Positions 1 to 7,680 of a stretch of DNA of 37,715 bases are shown in pieces. Source of the stretch: Micromonospora arborensis (GTDB taxonomy: Bacteria > Actinomycetota > Actinomycetes > Mycobacteriales > Micromonosporaceae); assembly GCF_003205615.1 (NCBI RefSeq), contig NZ_PYBV01000018.1:20871-58585 (forward strand), written 5' to 3'. The first letter of the stretch is position 1; each line of letters starts with the position of its first letter. A program made the translations under genes and the position numbers. A model generated the notes under the pieces. It did not search any database and was not told where the DNA came from. It worked only from the letters and a program-made list of their open reading frames with translations.

Positions 1-220
1 CGGACGCCTCACCCCCGAACGCGCCGCCCCGAAAACACGCCGCTCCCGGAGCGCAGCGTCCCCCGAACGCGGCCGGCGACCTGCCGCCTCCATCCGCCCC
101 ATATCTGGGGCAGCTCTACAGCACCGCGGTCCCACCCCATGACCTCCGCGTCGGGTGTCCGCGTTGGTCGTCAGTCGACCTGGTCACTACGTCGCGCCGG
201 CTTCCCGAGCGCGGTCGACC

Positions 221-685
221 TCAGTCGGCGAGGCGGGCGGGGAAGCCACCGGTGGCGATCGGACCCCAGGCGTCGATCGTGACCCGGATCAGCGACTTGC
301 CCTGGCGCACCATCGCCGCCCGGTAGTCGTCCCAGTCCGGGTGCTCGCCGGCGATACTGCGGAAGTACTCGACCAGCGGATCCAGCGCCTCGGGCAGGTC
401 GAGCACCTCGGCGGTGCCGTCGATCTGCACCCAGGGGCCGTCCCAGTCGTCGCTGAGCACACACGCCGAGACCCGGGGGTCACGGCGGATGTTGGTGACC
501 TTGGCCCGCTCCGGGTAGGTGGAGACGACCAGCCGGCCCTGCCCGTCGATCCCCGCGGAGACCGGGGACGACTGCGGGCGGCCGTCGGCCCGGGTGGTCA
601 TCAGCACGACGCGGTGTCGCGGCCGGAGGAAGTCGAGCAGGGCGTCCCGGTCGACCCGGGTGTTCTTTGCGATGCTGCGCGCCAT
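221..685 (-). CDS. PPOX-class F420-dependent flavin/deazaflavin enzyme
   Basis: A 154-residue protein of the pyridoxamine 5'-phosphate oxidase-like split-barrel superfamily, closest in pattern to the actinobacterial Rv1155-type group that binds coenzyme F420 or flavin. Visible marks are the strand run VVLMTTRADGRPQSSPV (about residues 26-42), GRLVVSTYPERAKVTNIRRDP (broken here only for naming; residues about 50-70) and the late segment WVQIDGTAEVLDLPEA. Known members reduce unsaturated small molecules or biliverdin in the cytoplasm; the substrate here cannot be read from sequence. The start is an ATG with AGGA about 8 bases upstream. Length is normal for the family. It stands alone on the minus strand next to the gene at 727-1431, without overlap. 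Family assignment is firm; cofactor preference is inference. Confidence 0.88.
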   Translation of the reverse strand: MARSIAKNTRVDRDALLDFLRPRHRVVLMTTRADGRPQSSPVSAGIDGQGRLVVSTYPERAKVTNIRRDPRVSACVLSDDWDGPWVQIDGTAEVLDLPEALDPLVEYFRSIAGEHPDWDDYRAAMVRQGKSLIRVTIDAWGPIATGGFPARLAD

Positions 686-726
686 CTCTCGTTCCTACCA
701 GGTGCGGGCGCAGCGGTGCCGGCGGG

Positions 727-1431
727 TCAGCGAGGCCGGGCCGCCGAGCGGTGCACGGCCTGGGTGGGCACCCGGGGGCGGCCGGACGGACGCCAGGCCC
801 GCCCGTTGGCGTAGATCACCCGAAAGCCGAGGTACGAGGCGAGCGGAGCCCAGTGGGCGGAGCCCATCCGCAGCTCGGCGGCATTGTGCCGCTGACCGTT
901 GGCGAGAACGTCGAGCAGGACGGTTTCGAAAGCCGCCGATTCGACCCAGTCGACTTCTCGGGTAAAACCGCAGATCAGAGCTGCTCCGGTGACCTGCAGG
1001 AACTCGCGCAACACCGCGTCCGAGGCCCGCAGCACCGAGCAGCTGCCGAAATAGAGTCGCCGCCCCTCGGCGCGGCCGGCCATCAGCTCGGCCACCTCGT
1101 TCAGCTCCACCGACTGCCAGTCGGTGAGGCAGAGCCGGCTCGGCTCTCCGTGCATGGCGAAGAAGCCGACCCGGTGGTCGGCGTACTGCTTGAGCAGCCA
1201 TCGGTCCAGGAAGTAGAACAACTCGTCGCGCGTGGCCGCGTCCTTGTGGATGAAGCGGATCTTGCCCAGTCGCTCCAGCAACTCGAGGGTGGGCAACACG
1301 GAGCCCCGCTCGTTGAGGTCGCGATGCCACTGACCCTCGACACAGAAGACGCCACCGCGTGCCACGTGCACCTCCGCCAGTCCGCCGCCCGGGGCTGACG
1401 TTACCGCCCGCCACCAGCCCGGAAACATCAC
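727..1431 (-). CDS. Conserved hypothetical protein with caspase-like His/Cys motifs (DUF6642-like)
   Basis: A 234-residue cytoplasmic-looking protein without signal peptide or membrane segments. I associate it, from memory, with the actinobacterial DUF6642 family. Two motifs stand out: FFAMHGEP (His94-Gly95) and, 37 residues later, LYFGSCSVL (Cys131), followed by a hydrophobic strand ALICGFTREVDW and a helical ETVLLDVLA. An HG motif followed by a strand ending in (S/A)C is the layout of the caspase/CHAT cysteine peptidase fold, so a protease role is possible but inferred. The proline- and arginine-rich tail (from about 213) is probably disordered. The ATG at 1431 is the longest start; GTG codons near residues 21-23 would skip a non-descript N-terminus. 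It is divergent from the M15 peptidase gene across about 250 bases. Confidence 0.75.
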   Translation of the reverse strand: MMFPGWWRAVTSAPGGGLAEVHVARGGVFCVEGQWHRDLNERGSVLPTLELLERLGKIRFIHKDAATRDELFYFLDRWLLKQYADHRVGFFAMHGEPSRLCLTDWQSVELNEVAELMAGRAEGRRLYFGSCSVLRASDAVLREFLQVTGAALICGFTREVDWVESAAFETVLLDVLANGQRHNAAELRMGSAHWAPLASYLGFRVIYANGRAWRPSGRPRVPTQAVHRSAARPR

Positions 1432-1498
1432 CCTCGGTGTAGCGGATTGCGACGTTCGGTGTCCTTGGTCGTGCTTGACCCCACCGGGGCCGATCAGG

Positions 1499-1532
1499 GG
1501 GAATGGCTGTTTCGCAAATCAGCCGAATTCCC
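1499..1532 (+). other. Stem-loop in the M15 peptidase upstream region
   Basis: GGGAAT + GGCTG pair with CAGCC + ATTCCC around a ten-base loop, with a two-base bulge (GA). It lies in the 250-base divergent region, about 150 bases before the peptidase start, and could be a leader element or just a folded spacer. The sequence does not match the c-di-AMP riboswitch pattern often found before actinobacterial cell-wall hydrolases. Confidence 0.35.
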
Positions 1533-1590
1533 AGTCAATACCCAGGTACCACGGTTTGTGAGGACGATTCTCGTTAATCACCTCCAACCG

Positions 1591-1602
1591 CACTGATCAG
1601 TG
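1591..1602. promoter_or_regulatory. Perfect 12-bp palindrome, candidate operator
   Basis: CACTGATCAGTG is a perfect palindrome about 77 bases upstream of the peptidase GTG start, in the shared region of two divergent genes. That placement suits an operator; no cognate regulator is adjacent, so this is only positional inference. Confidence 0.3.
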
Positions 1603-1678
1603 TCAGAGTGGAAATCACGGGGCTTCTCGGTCGATGTCCTGGAGCCACCCCATTCGCTCTCCTATCGGGAGGACTTCT

Positions 1679-2458
1679 GTGCGCGTAAACACCTTGAAGC
1701 GAGTTGCCGTCGCATTCGCCCTGGCGCTGCCCGGGGCAGCAATCGCCACGGTGGTCGCCGCACCAGCAGCCCACGCGGACGGCTGTTACACCTGGACCCG
1801 CAACCTGTACCAGGGACGCTCGGGCGACGACGTCCGCCAGTTGCAGATCCGGGTCGCCGGCTGGGCCGGCTACCGGGACATCGTGGAGAACGACGGCCGC
1901 TACGGACCGAAGACCGCCGCCGCGGTCAAGCGGTTCCAGCAGGCGTACGGGCTGCGCGCCGACGGCGTGGCCGGCCCGCAGACCTACGCCAAGCTGTACC
2001 AACTCCAGGACAACGACTGCACGCCCGCGCATTTCAGCTTCAACGAGCTGGACAACGGGTGCGGCGGGTCCGGGTACAGCGGTGGCCCGCTCTCGGCGAC
2101 CCAGACCCGGCAGAACGCGTTGCGCACCATGTGGAAGTTGGAGGCGCTGCGCAAGAACCTCGGTGACAAACCGCTCGACGTGTCCAGCGGGTTCCGCAGC
2201 CGCGCCTGCAACAACCAGGTCGGCGGCGCGTCCGACAGCCAGCACCTGTACGGCAACGCGGCCGACGTCACCTCGCGGTCGTCCTCGCTGTGCCAGGTCG
2301 CCCGCAGTGCCCGTAACAACGGCTTCAGCGGTATCTACGGGCCGGGCTACCCGGACCACGACGACCACGTGCACGTCGACTCGCGTCGGGAGAACAACAG
2401 CGACAGCAGTTCGAACACGACGAGTTGGTCCGCCCCGGACTGCGGGGTCGGCAACTGA
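1679..2458 (+). CDS. Secreted M15A D-Ala-D-Ala carboxypeptidase with peptidoglycan-binding domain
   Basis: A 259-residue exported zinc peptidase that would trim peptidoglycan stem peptides outside the cell, similar in layout to the Streptomyces albus G DD-carboxypeptidase. Residues 1-33 are a Sec signal peptide (basic VNTLKR, hydrophobic core, AHA cleavage site). A PG-binding-1 domain follows at about 45-108 (GDDVRQLQ, DGRYGPKTAAAVKRFQQ, DGVAGPQT). The peptidase M15A domain (about 118-235) has the zinc ligands His189 and Asp196 in SQHLYGNAAD and the terminal His pair in DDHVHVD (His230, His232), plus SSGFRS. The Ser/Asn-rich tail ends with a Cys. I chose the GTG at 1679 because GGGAGGA lies five bases upstream and the signal peptide begins there; an upstream ATG at 1634 would add 15 residues without support. 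Confidence 0.93.
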   Translation: MRVNTLKRVAVAFALALPGAAIATVVAAPAAHADGCYTWTRNLYQGRSGDDVRQLQIRVAGWAGYRDIVENDGRYGPKTAAAVKRFQQAYGLRADGVAGPQTYAKLYQLQDNDCTPAHFSFNELDNGCGGSGYSGGPLSATQTRQNALRTMWKLEALRKNLGDKPLDVSSGFRSRACNNQVGGASDSQHLYGNAADVTSRSSSLCQVARSARNNGFSGIYGPGYPDHDDHVHVDSRRENNSDSSSNTTSWSAPDCGVGN

Positions 2459-2557
2459 GCCGGTCGGTCGGAGCGACGTCGGCCCGACGCGGAGGGGGAT
2501 CTTCACGTCGGGCCGACGTCACGTCGCCCCGGTCGGGTGGGCGCGGGGGTAGGGCGC

Positions 2558-2911
2558 TCAGCTCGCCCGGGGCCAGCGCGGCGCGGTGACGGGGGGTGTC
2601 ACCGGCCGGCCAGCAGCGGTGGGCCGTGCCCCAGGTGGGACGACCCTCGGAGCCTGCTGCCGCGACGGCTCGGTCGCCGTGAACGGGAAGGGCACGTGCA
2701 CGAACGGGTTGCCGTGCCGGATCACCGCATCGATCTGCCGTTCGTTGAGCCCGTGTGTCTCCAACACCCGTCGGCCCCAGCGGTGCAGGCGGCACGGGTA
2801 GGAGGCGCCGTCGTTGCGGCACAGGGGCCCGGTGGGCCACTCCTCGGCGGTGTGCACGACCACCGCCCGGACCGCGAGCCGAACATCCTCCGGGGTCAGC
2901 TGTGCCGGCAT
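2558..2911 (-). CDS. Small conserved hypothetical protein
   Basis: A protein of about 117 residues with no recognised domain. The N-terminal 75 residues look well folded and conserved: LTPEDVRLAVRAVVVHTAEE, then TGPLCRNDGASYPCRLHRWG (two cysteines, 13 apart or so) and RRVLETHGLNERQIDAVIRHG. The rest is a proline/alanine/arginine-rich tail and probably disordered. I chose the ATG at 2911 because GGTGAGGT precedes it and the conserved block begins with MPAQLTPED; a GTG at 2968 would add 19 residues. It lies alone between the M15 peptidase (convergent) and the response regulator. Function unknown. Confidence 0.6.
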   Translation of the reverse strand: MPAQLTPEDVRLAVRAVVVHTAEEWPTGPLCRNDGASYPCRLHRWGRRVLETHGLNERQIDAVIRHGNPFVHVPFPFTATEPSRQQAPRVVPPGARPTAAGRPVTPPVTAPRWPRAS

Positions 2912-3113
2912 CGGCACCTCACCCAGTACCTGATCGATGGGATCCGTCGACTGCACACCAACTCGCACGGCAGGCCTCCCGCAGCTCGGCAGCGGTACGG
3001 CGGACTCACCGCACCGACATCCTCGGCCAGTGGTACGGCCGACGTCGCCCGATAGTTCAAAGCCGGTACGCGGTAAGCAGATCCTCCGGCGACAGCACGC
3101 GCGCAGCCTCCCG

Positions 3114-3824
3114 TCAGACCAGGCCGGCGTCGTGCACGAGCAGGGCCACCTGGACCCGGTTGTTCAGGTCGAGCCGGGTCAGCAGCCGGGAGACGTACGC
3201 CTTCACCGTCGCCACACTCATGAACAACTCGCCCGCGATCTCCGCGTTGGTCTGGCCCCGCCCCAGGGCGACCGCCACCTGCCGCTCCCGCTCACTGAGC
3301 CCGCCGAGCAGCCGCAGCGCCCGCTCCCGGCGCGAGTCGGGGCCGACCGGGCCGGGGGCGGCGGCGGTCACGTGGGCGATCAACGTCCGGGTCACCGTCG
3401 GGGAGAGCGTCGCCTCACCGGCCGCCACCCGGCGCACGGCGTGCACGATCTCCGCCGGCGGAGTGTCCTTGAGCAGGAAGCCAGCCGCACCGGCGCGTAG
3501 TGCCCGCAGCACCTGCTCGTCGGCGTCGAAGGTGGTCAGCACCAGCACCTCCGGCGGGTGCGGTTGGGCACGCAGCACCTCGGTGGCGGTCAGCCCGTCC
3601 ACCCGTGGCATCCGGATGTCCATCAGCACCACGTCCGGGGCGTACGCGGCGACCGCGGCCGGCACCTCGCTGCCGTCGGTCGCCTCCCCGACCACGGTCA
3701 GGTCCGGCAGGCCGCCGAGGATCATCGAGAGCCCGGCCCGGACCAGGGCGTCGTCGTCCACGATCAGCACGCGCACCGACGGCACGGCCGACTCAGGGCC
3801 GGCCACCCCGGAAGGGCCCGTCAC
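3114..3824 (-). CDS. NarL/LuxR-type response regulator (module 1)
   Basis: A 236-residue DNA-binding response regulator, partner of the kinase encoded just upstream. The receiver domain (about 17-135) shows the acidic pocket VLIVDDDALV, the phosphoacceptor Asp69 in PDVVLMDIRMP, the TTFDAD switch and the conserved Lys in GFLLKDTPP. A GerE-type HTH fills about 170-232 (LSERERQVAVALGRGQTNAE, MSVATVKAYVSRLLTRL). The GTG start at 3824 overlaps the kinase TGA by four bases (GTGA), so the two are translationally coupled; longer upstream starts would run inside the kinase gene. It likely controls the divergent ABC exporter at 5206-6896, through the direct repeats at 5112-5146 (inference). Confidence 0.93.
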   Translation of the reverse strand: MTGPSGVAGPESAVPSVRVLIVDDDALVRAGLSMILGGLPDLTVVGEATDGSEVPAAVAAYAPDVVLMDIRMPRVDGLTATEVLRAQPHPPEVLVLTTFDADEQVLRALRAGAAGFLLKDTPPAEIVHAVRRVAAGEATLSPTVTRTLIAHVTAAAPGPVGPDSRRERALRLLGGLSERERQVAVALGRGQTNAEIAGELFMSVATVKAYVSRLLTRLDLNNRVQVALLVHDAGLV

Positions 3825-5074
3825 GTCGGCCACGGCAGCCAGGCGGCCAGCCGGAAGTCGCCCGCGTCGTCCCGCCCGTAGGCGAGGCGGCCACCGGCCA
3901 ACGTGACCCGCTCGCTGATGCCGACGAGGCCGGTGCCCGCGCCCGGCAGCGCCCCACCGGCCGGTGTACCGACCGGCCACCGGTTACCGATCGCCACGGT
4001 CAGCCCGTTTCCCGGCCCGCCGGCCACGTCCACGGTGACCGCCGCGCCGGCCGCGTGTTTGCGGGCGTTGGTCAGCCCTTCCTGCACGATCCGGTACGCC
4101 GCCCGACCCAGGGCCGCTGGCGCCTCGCCCGGTGTGACGACGCTGTCGGTCACGTTCACCCGTACCCCGGCCGCCCGCGACTCGGCGATCAGGGCCGGCA
4201 GGTCGGCGAGGGTGGGCTGCGGTGGCTCGGGGGCGTCGCCGTCGTCGTCTCTCTCGGCCCGGAGCACCCCGATCACCTCGCGCAGGTCCTGTAGGGCTGC
4301 GTGCGCGCTGCCCCGGATCACCCCGGCGGCCCGGGCCACCTCGTCGGCCGGCGCGTCCGGGCGGAACTCCAGAGCACCCGCGTGCAGGCTGAGCAGCGAG
4401 ATCCGGTGGGCGAGCACGTCGTGCATCTCCCGGGCGATCCGGGTGCGTTCGAGGTGGCGGGCCTGGGTGACCCGCAGTTGCTGCTCCGCCTCGGCCCGCT
4501 CGGCCCGCTCCCGCAACGACACGATCAACTGCCGTCGGGCGCGGACGAACATCCCCCAGGCCAGCACGGCGAAGCTGAGCACCACGCCCCACGAGGCGGT
4601 GGCCCAGTACGGCCAGGCCGGGTCCGGACGCAGCCAACTGAAGATCAGGTTGGTGACCAGACCCGCGCCGGTCACTGCCACCGCGACGGCGGTCCGCCGG
4701 TGCACCACCACGGTGAAATAGAAGATCAGCAACGGGACGGCGGCGGCCAGCGAGAACATCGTCAGCGGAGTGGTCGCCACCACCAGCCCGAGCGGCCACC
4801 GCCGACGCAGCCAGAGCAGCCCAGAGCAGACCAGCCCGAGCAGCGCGTCCGCGCCGGCCAGCCAGTCGTGCGGCAACGGGGCCGCCATCTCCGGCCGGGG
4901 CGACAGGGCATCCGCGGTGACGAGCAGCACCCAGAGCAGGGAGACCAGGAACGCGATGCTGTCCACGATCCAGTCGCGGGTGGTGCGGCGCGGACGGGTA
5001 CGCCCACGGTCAGCCGGCACCACCAGCTCCCCTGGCAGCAGCCAAGGGTGCTCCGGGACGGCGAGGCTGGTCAC
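3821..5074 (-). CDS. Sensor histidine kinase, HPK7 / HisKA_3 type (module 1)
   Basis: A 417-residue membrane sensor kinase. The N-terminal third has about five or six membrane helices (starting near residues 37, 76, 95, 110, 128 and 162) with almost no extracellular domain, as in intramembrane-sensing kinases that detect envelope damage or antibiotics. A coiled linker (RERAERAEAEQQL) leads to the HisKA_3 phosphoacceptor block RTRIAREMHDVLAHRISLL with His218, and the ATPase domain carries the N box EGLTNARKHA and the G box GTGLVGISERV. It phosphorylates the regulator encoded downstream, with which it overlaps by four bases. Its gene is divergent from an ABC-2 exporter, the common arrangement of self-regulated resistance modules. 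The actual signal is unknown. Confidence 0.93.
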   Translation of the reverse strand: MTSLAVPEHPWLLPGELVVPADRGRTRPRRTTRDWIVDSIAFLVSLLWVLLVTADALSPRPEMAAPLPHDWLAGADALLGLVCSGLLWLRRRWPLGLVVATTPLTMFSLAAAVPLLIFYFTVVVHRRTAVAVAVTGAGLVTNLIFSWLRPDPAWPYWATASWGVVLSFAVLAWGMFVRARRQLIVSLRERAERAEAEQQLRVTQARHLERTRIAREMHDVLAHRISLLSLHAGALEFRPDAPADEVARAAGVIRGSAHAALQDLREVIGVLRAERDDDGDAPEPPQPTLADLPALIAESRAAGVRVNVTDSVVTPGEAPAALGRAAYRIVQEGLTNARKHAAGAAVTVDVAGGPGNGLTVAIGNRWPVGTPAGGALPGAGTGLVGISERVTLAGGRLAYGRDDAGDFRLAAWLPWPT

Positions 5075-5111
5075 CAGGCCATGCTAGGCAGCCGACGGGC
5101 GACAGGACCAG

Positions 5112-5146
5112 CTACCAAAGTCGAGACCGAACCTCTACCAAGGTCG
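5112..5146. promoter_or_regulatory. Direct-repeat pair, likely response-regulator binding site
   Basis: CTACCAAAGTCG at 5112-5123 and CTACCAAGGTCG at 5135-5146 are direct repeats (11 of 12 identical) whose starts are 23 bp apart, about two helical turns. They sit between the divergent kinase (start 5074) and ABC exporter (start 5206). NarL-family regulators often bind such half-sites, so the module 1 regulator is the natural candidate. The role is inferred. Confidence 0.5.
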
Positions 5147-5205
5147 GCGCGACACCGACCGGCGGCCGAAGCGGATGGCCGGGCAGCGCGGGCAGGCTCG
5201 ACCAC

Positions 5206-6102
5206 ATGATCAGCGTAGAGAACCTCACCAAGCGATACGGGCCACACCCGGCCGTGGACGACGTGTCCTTCCAGTGCGAGCCGGGCACGGTCACCGGCTT
5301 CCTCGGCCCCAACGGCGCCGGCAAATCCACCACCATGCGGATGATCTGCGGACTCACCGCACCGAGTGCGGGCCGCGCCACCGTCTCCGGGCGCCCCTAC
5401 CGGGAGCTGCCCAATCCGGGCCGGGAGGTCGGGGTGCTGCTGGACGCCTCCGCCCAGCACGCCGGGCGGACCGGCCGCGAGGCGTTGACGCTGTCCGCGT
5501 ACACCATGGGTCTGGACCGGCGCGAGGTCGCCGCGAAGCTCGACCTGGTCGGGTTGAACGCGGTGGCCGCGAAGCGACGGGTACGGGCGTACTCGTTGGG
5601 CATGCGCCAGCGGCTCGGGCTGGCACACGCGCTGCTCGGCGATCCCCGGGTGCTGATCCTCGACGAGCCGGCGAACGGTCTGGACCCGGAGGGGATCTTC
5701 TGGATGCGCGGCCTGCTGCGTGACTTCGCCGACCGGGGCGGCACGGTGCTGCTCTCCTCCCACCTGCTGCGCGAGGTGGAGGCGGTCGCGGACCGGCTGG
5801 TGGTGATCGGGGGCGGCCGGATCGTGGCCCAGGGCGACAAGAACGAGTTGCTGGCCGGCGGCGGCACGGTGGTCCGGGCCCGCGACGATGCGGCGCTGCG
5901 CCGGGCACTGGAGAGGGCCGGGTTGAGCCCCGCCGACAGCTCCGAGGGGCTGCTCGTGCAGGCCGACGCCGAGGCGGTCGGGCAGGCCGCCGCCGACGCC
6001 GGTGTCGCGCTGGCCGAGCTGCGCCCCGCCAGCGGCGGTGGCCTCGAACAACTCTTCCTCACCCTGACCGCCGGCGAATCCACCAAGGAGTCCGTCCGAT
6101 GA
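5206..6102 (+). CDS. ABC-2 transporter ATP-binding subunit (module 1)
   Basis: A 298-residue ATPase of an export-type ABC system (ABC-2 family). It has Walker A GPNGAGKST, the signature YSLGMRQRLGLA (with L in place of the usual second G), Walker B VLILDEPANGLDPEG and the switch His in SSHLLREVEAVADR. The C-terminal 80 residues form the accessory domain usual for BcrA/NatA-type ATPases. Its stop overlaps the ATG of the permease gene (ATGA, 6099-6102), so they form one operon. It is divergent from the module 1 kinase. Family members expel peptides, lipids or antibiotics; the substrate cannot be read from the sequence. Confidence 0.93.
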   Translation: MISVENLTKRYGPHPAVDDVSFQCEPGTVTGFLGPNGAGKSTTMRMICGLTAPSAGRATVSGRPYRELPNPGREVGVLLDASAQHAGRTGREALTLSAYTMGLDRREVAAKLDLVGLNAVAAKRRVRAYSLGMRQRLGLAHALLGDPRVLILDEPANGLDPEGIFWMRGLLRDFADRGGTVLLSSHLLREVEAVADRLVVIGGGRIVAQGDKNELLAGGGTVVRARDDAALRRALERAGLSPADSSEGLLVQADAEAVGQAAADAGVALAELRPASGGGLEQLFLTLTAGESTKESVR

Positions 6103-6896
6103 CCACCACCACCGCACCCGCCGACGGCGCCGTCGCGCCACGCCAGCACACCCCGGTACGTCGCCCGTCGCTGCTCCGGCTCACCCTCGTCGAGCTGCGC
6201 AAGCTCGTCGACACCCGGGCTGGCCGCTGGCTGCTGATCACCATCGGCCTGGTCACCGCCGTGATCGTCATCCTGCAGTTGATCTACGCGAACGACGCCG
6301 ACCAGACCTTCGTCAACTTCTTCACTCCCTCGCTGCTCCCGGTCGGGGTGCTGCTGCCGGTGCTCGGCATCCTGTCGATCACCAGCGAGTGGTCCCAGCG
6401 GACCGCCCTCACCACGTACGCCCTGGTGCCCCGCCGGGAGCGGGTGGTCGTCGCGAAGCTGAACGCCGTGATGCTGACCGCGGTCGCCTCGGTGCTGACC
6501 AGCCTCGTCGTCGCAGCCGCCGGCACGCTGGTGGCGTCCGCCATCGGCGGCGCGGGCACCTGGCAGCTCGACGGGTCGCTGCTGTTGAACGCGGTGATCC
6601 TCCAGGTCACCGGCGTGCTGATGGGTGCCGCCTTTGGTCTGCTGCTGCTCAACCCGCCGCTGGCCATCGTCGGCTACCTGCTGCTGCCCACCCTCTGGGG
6701 AGTGCTCGGCGAGATGGTCAAACCCCTACGCGGCCCGTCCGAGTGGTTGGACACCAGCAAGACCATGGAACCGCTGTTCAGCAGCGACGCCGTCACCGGC
6801 GAACAGTGGGGGCGGATGGTCGTTTCCCTGCTGGTCTGGATGGTCCTTCCGCTCGCCGCGGGCCTCTACCGGACGCTGCGCCGCGAGGTGTCCTGA
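6099..6896 (+). CDS. ABC-2 transporter permease (module 1)
   Basis: A 265-residue integral membrane protein that would form the channel for the ATPase encoded immediately upstream. A hydrophilic N-terminus of about 40 residues containing LRLTLVELRKLVDTRAG, typical of ABC-2 permeases, is followed by about six membrane helices: near 47-65 (WLLITIGLVTAVIVILQ), 82-98, 125-150, 165-185, 190-205 and 240-258. The ATGA overlap with the ATPase gene and the two-base gap to the next start (6899) show a tight operon. It lacks an extracellular domain, so it probably needs only the ATPase partner. Confidence 0.9.
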   Translation: MTTTTAPADGAVAPRQHTPVRRPSLLRLTLVELRKLVDTRAGRWLLITIGLVTAVIVILQLIYANDADQTFVNFFTPSLLPVGVLLPVLGILSITSEWSQRTALTTYALVPRRERVVVAKLNAVMLTAVASVLTSLVVAAAGTLVASAIGGAGTWQLDGSLLLNAVILQVTGVLMGAAFGLLLLNPPLAIVGYLLLPTLWGVLGEMVKPLRGPSEWLDTSKTMEPLFSSDAVTGEQWGRMVVSLLVWMVLPLAAGLYRTLRREVS

Positions 6897-6898
6897 CC

Positions 6899-7648
6899 AT
6901 GGACCTCGCAGGTAACCGCCCGCGCACGGTGGTCACCGGCGGTCCCTGGGACCTGGTGGTCATGTGGGGTGGCTTCCCGCTGCTCGGCGCGGGCGTCGGA
7001 TGGCTCCTCGCGGCGACGACCGGCTGGCTCAGCCGGCTGCCCTGGGTGCCGTTCCGGGACCTGATCGAGTGGGTGGACCGGCTGCCCGAGCCGCAGGCCA
7101 CCCTCGGCACGGTCGCGGTGGGCGTACTCGCCGGACTGGTCGTCGCCGGTGTCGGCACCGCCGAAAGGCTGATCGTCACCGTCGACGCGGCGCAGGTTCG
7201 GCTGCGCCGCTCCGACCAGGGCCGGAGCATCGCACGGGCCGACACCCGGGTGGTCTTCCGCGCCGACGGGCACCTGGTGCTGCTCGACGGTGACGGCGCG
7301 GAACTGGCCCGGGAACCGACCGACCTGCCCACCGCCGAACTGGCCGAGGCATTCCGAGGGCACGGCTGGGGGTGGGCCGACGACGACCCGCACCGGTCGG
7401 CGTACCGGCTCTGGGTGCCCGACCTGCCCGGGCTGCCCGCTGGCGCGGACGCACTGCTGCGTGCGCGCGAGCGGGCGCTCGGGCGGGATCGCCGCGACGA
7501 CGCCCGGGAGCTGCGCCGGGAGTTGGGCCTGATCGGGGTGGTGCTGCGCGACGAGGGCAAACGGCAGTACTGGCGGCTGAACGCGCGGGCGGTCACCCCT
7601 CGACCGGAGCAGACGACTTCGGCCGAGCGGGAGCCAGACGGGCGGTAG
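6899..7648 (+). CDS. YqeB-like membrane protein
   Basis: A 249-residue protein with two membrane helices near the N-terminus (about 16-38, LVVMWGGFPLLGAGVGWLLA, and about 68-88, LGTVAVGVLAGLVVAGVG) and a cytoplasmic part. The pattern resembles the YqeB family first named in Bacillus subtilis and widespread in Actinobacteria; function is unknown. The C-terminal half is rich in charged residues and ends in a helix-turn region (RRELGLIGVVLRDEGKRQYW) that may bind nucleic acid or protein. The ATG follows the permease stop by two bases, so it is cotranscribed with the ABC exporter, which suggests an accessory role in the same stress response. Family name is from memory and moderately sure. Confidence 0.75.
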   Translation: MDLAGNRPRTVVTGGPWDLVVMWGGFPLLGAGVGWLLAATTGWLSRLPWVPFRDLIEWVDRLPEPQATLGTVAVGVLAGLVVAGVGTAERLIVTVDAAQVRLRRSDQGRSIARADTRVVFRADGHLVLLDGDGAELAREPTDLPTAELAEAFRGHGWGWADDDPHRSAYRLWVPDLPGLPAGADALLRARERALGRDRRDDARELRRELGLIGVVLRDEGKRQYWRLNARAVTPRPEQTTSAEREPDGR

Positions 7649-7680
7649 CGTCTGACCCAGGAGACCCTGGGAGCCGCGCG

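Noticed and set aside
96..111. GCCCCA-TATC-TGGGGC hairpin in the first 220 bases.
   Set aside because: Six-base arms in GC-rich DNA are weak, and no gene end is visible to the left; no function can be supported.
1499..1532. c-di-AMP (ydaO-type) riboswitch before the carboxypeptidase.
   Set aside because: The conserved core segments of that riboswitch are not seen; only a simple hairpin is present.
1574..2506. Long minus-strand reading frame opposite the M15 peptidase.
   Set aside because: The plus strand carries signal peptide, PG-binding and zinc motifs; the opposite frame is a GC-bias shadow with low-complexity Val/Arg/Gly content.
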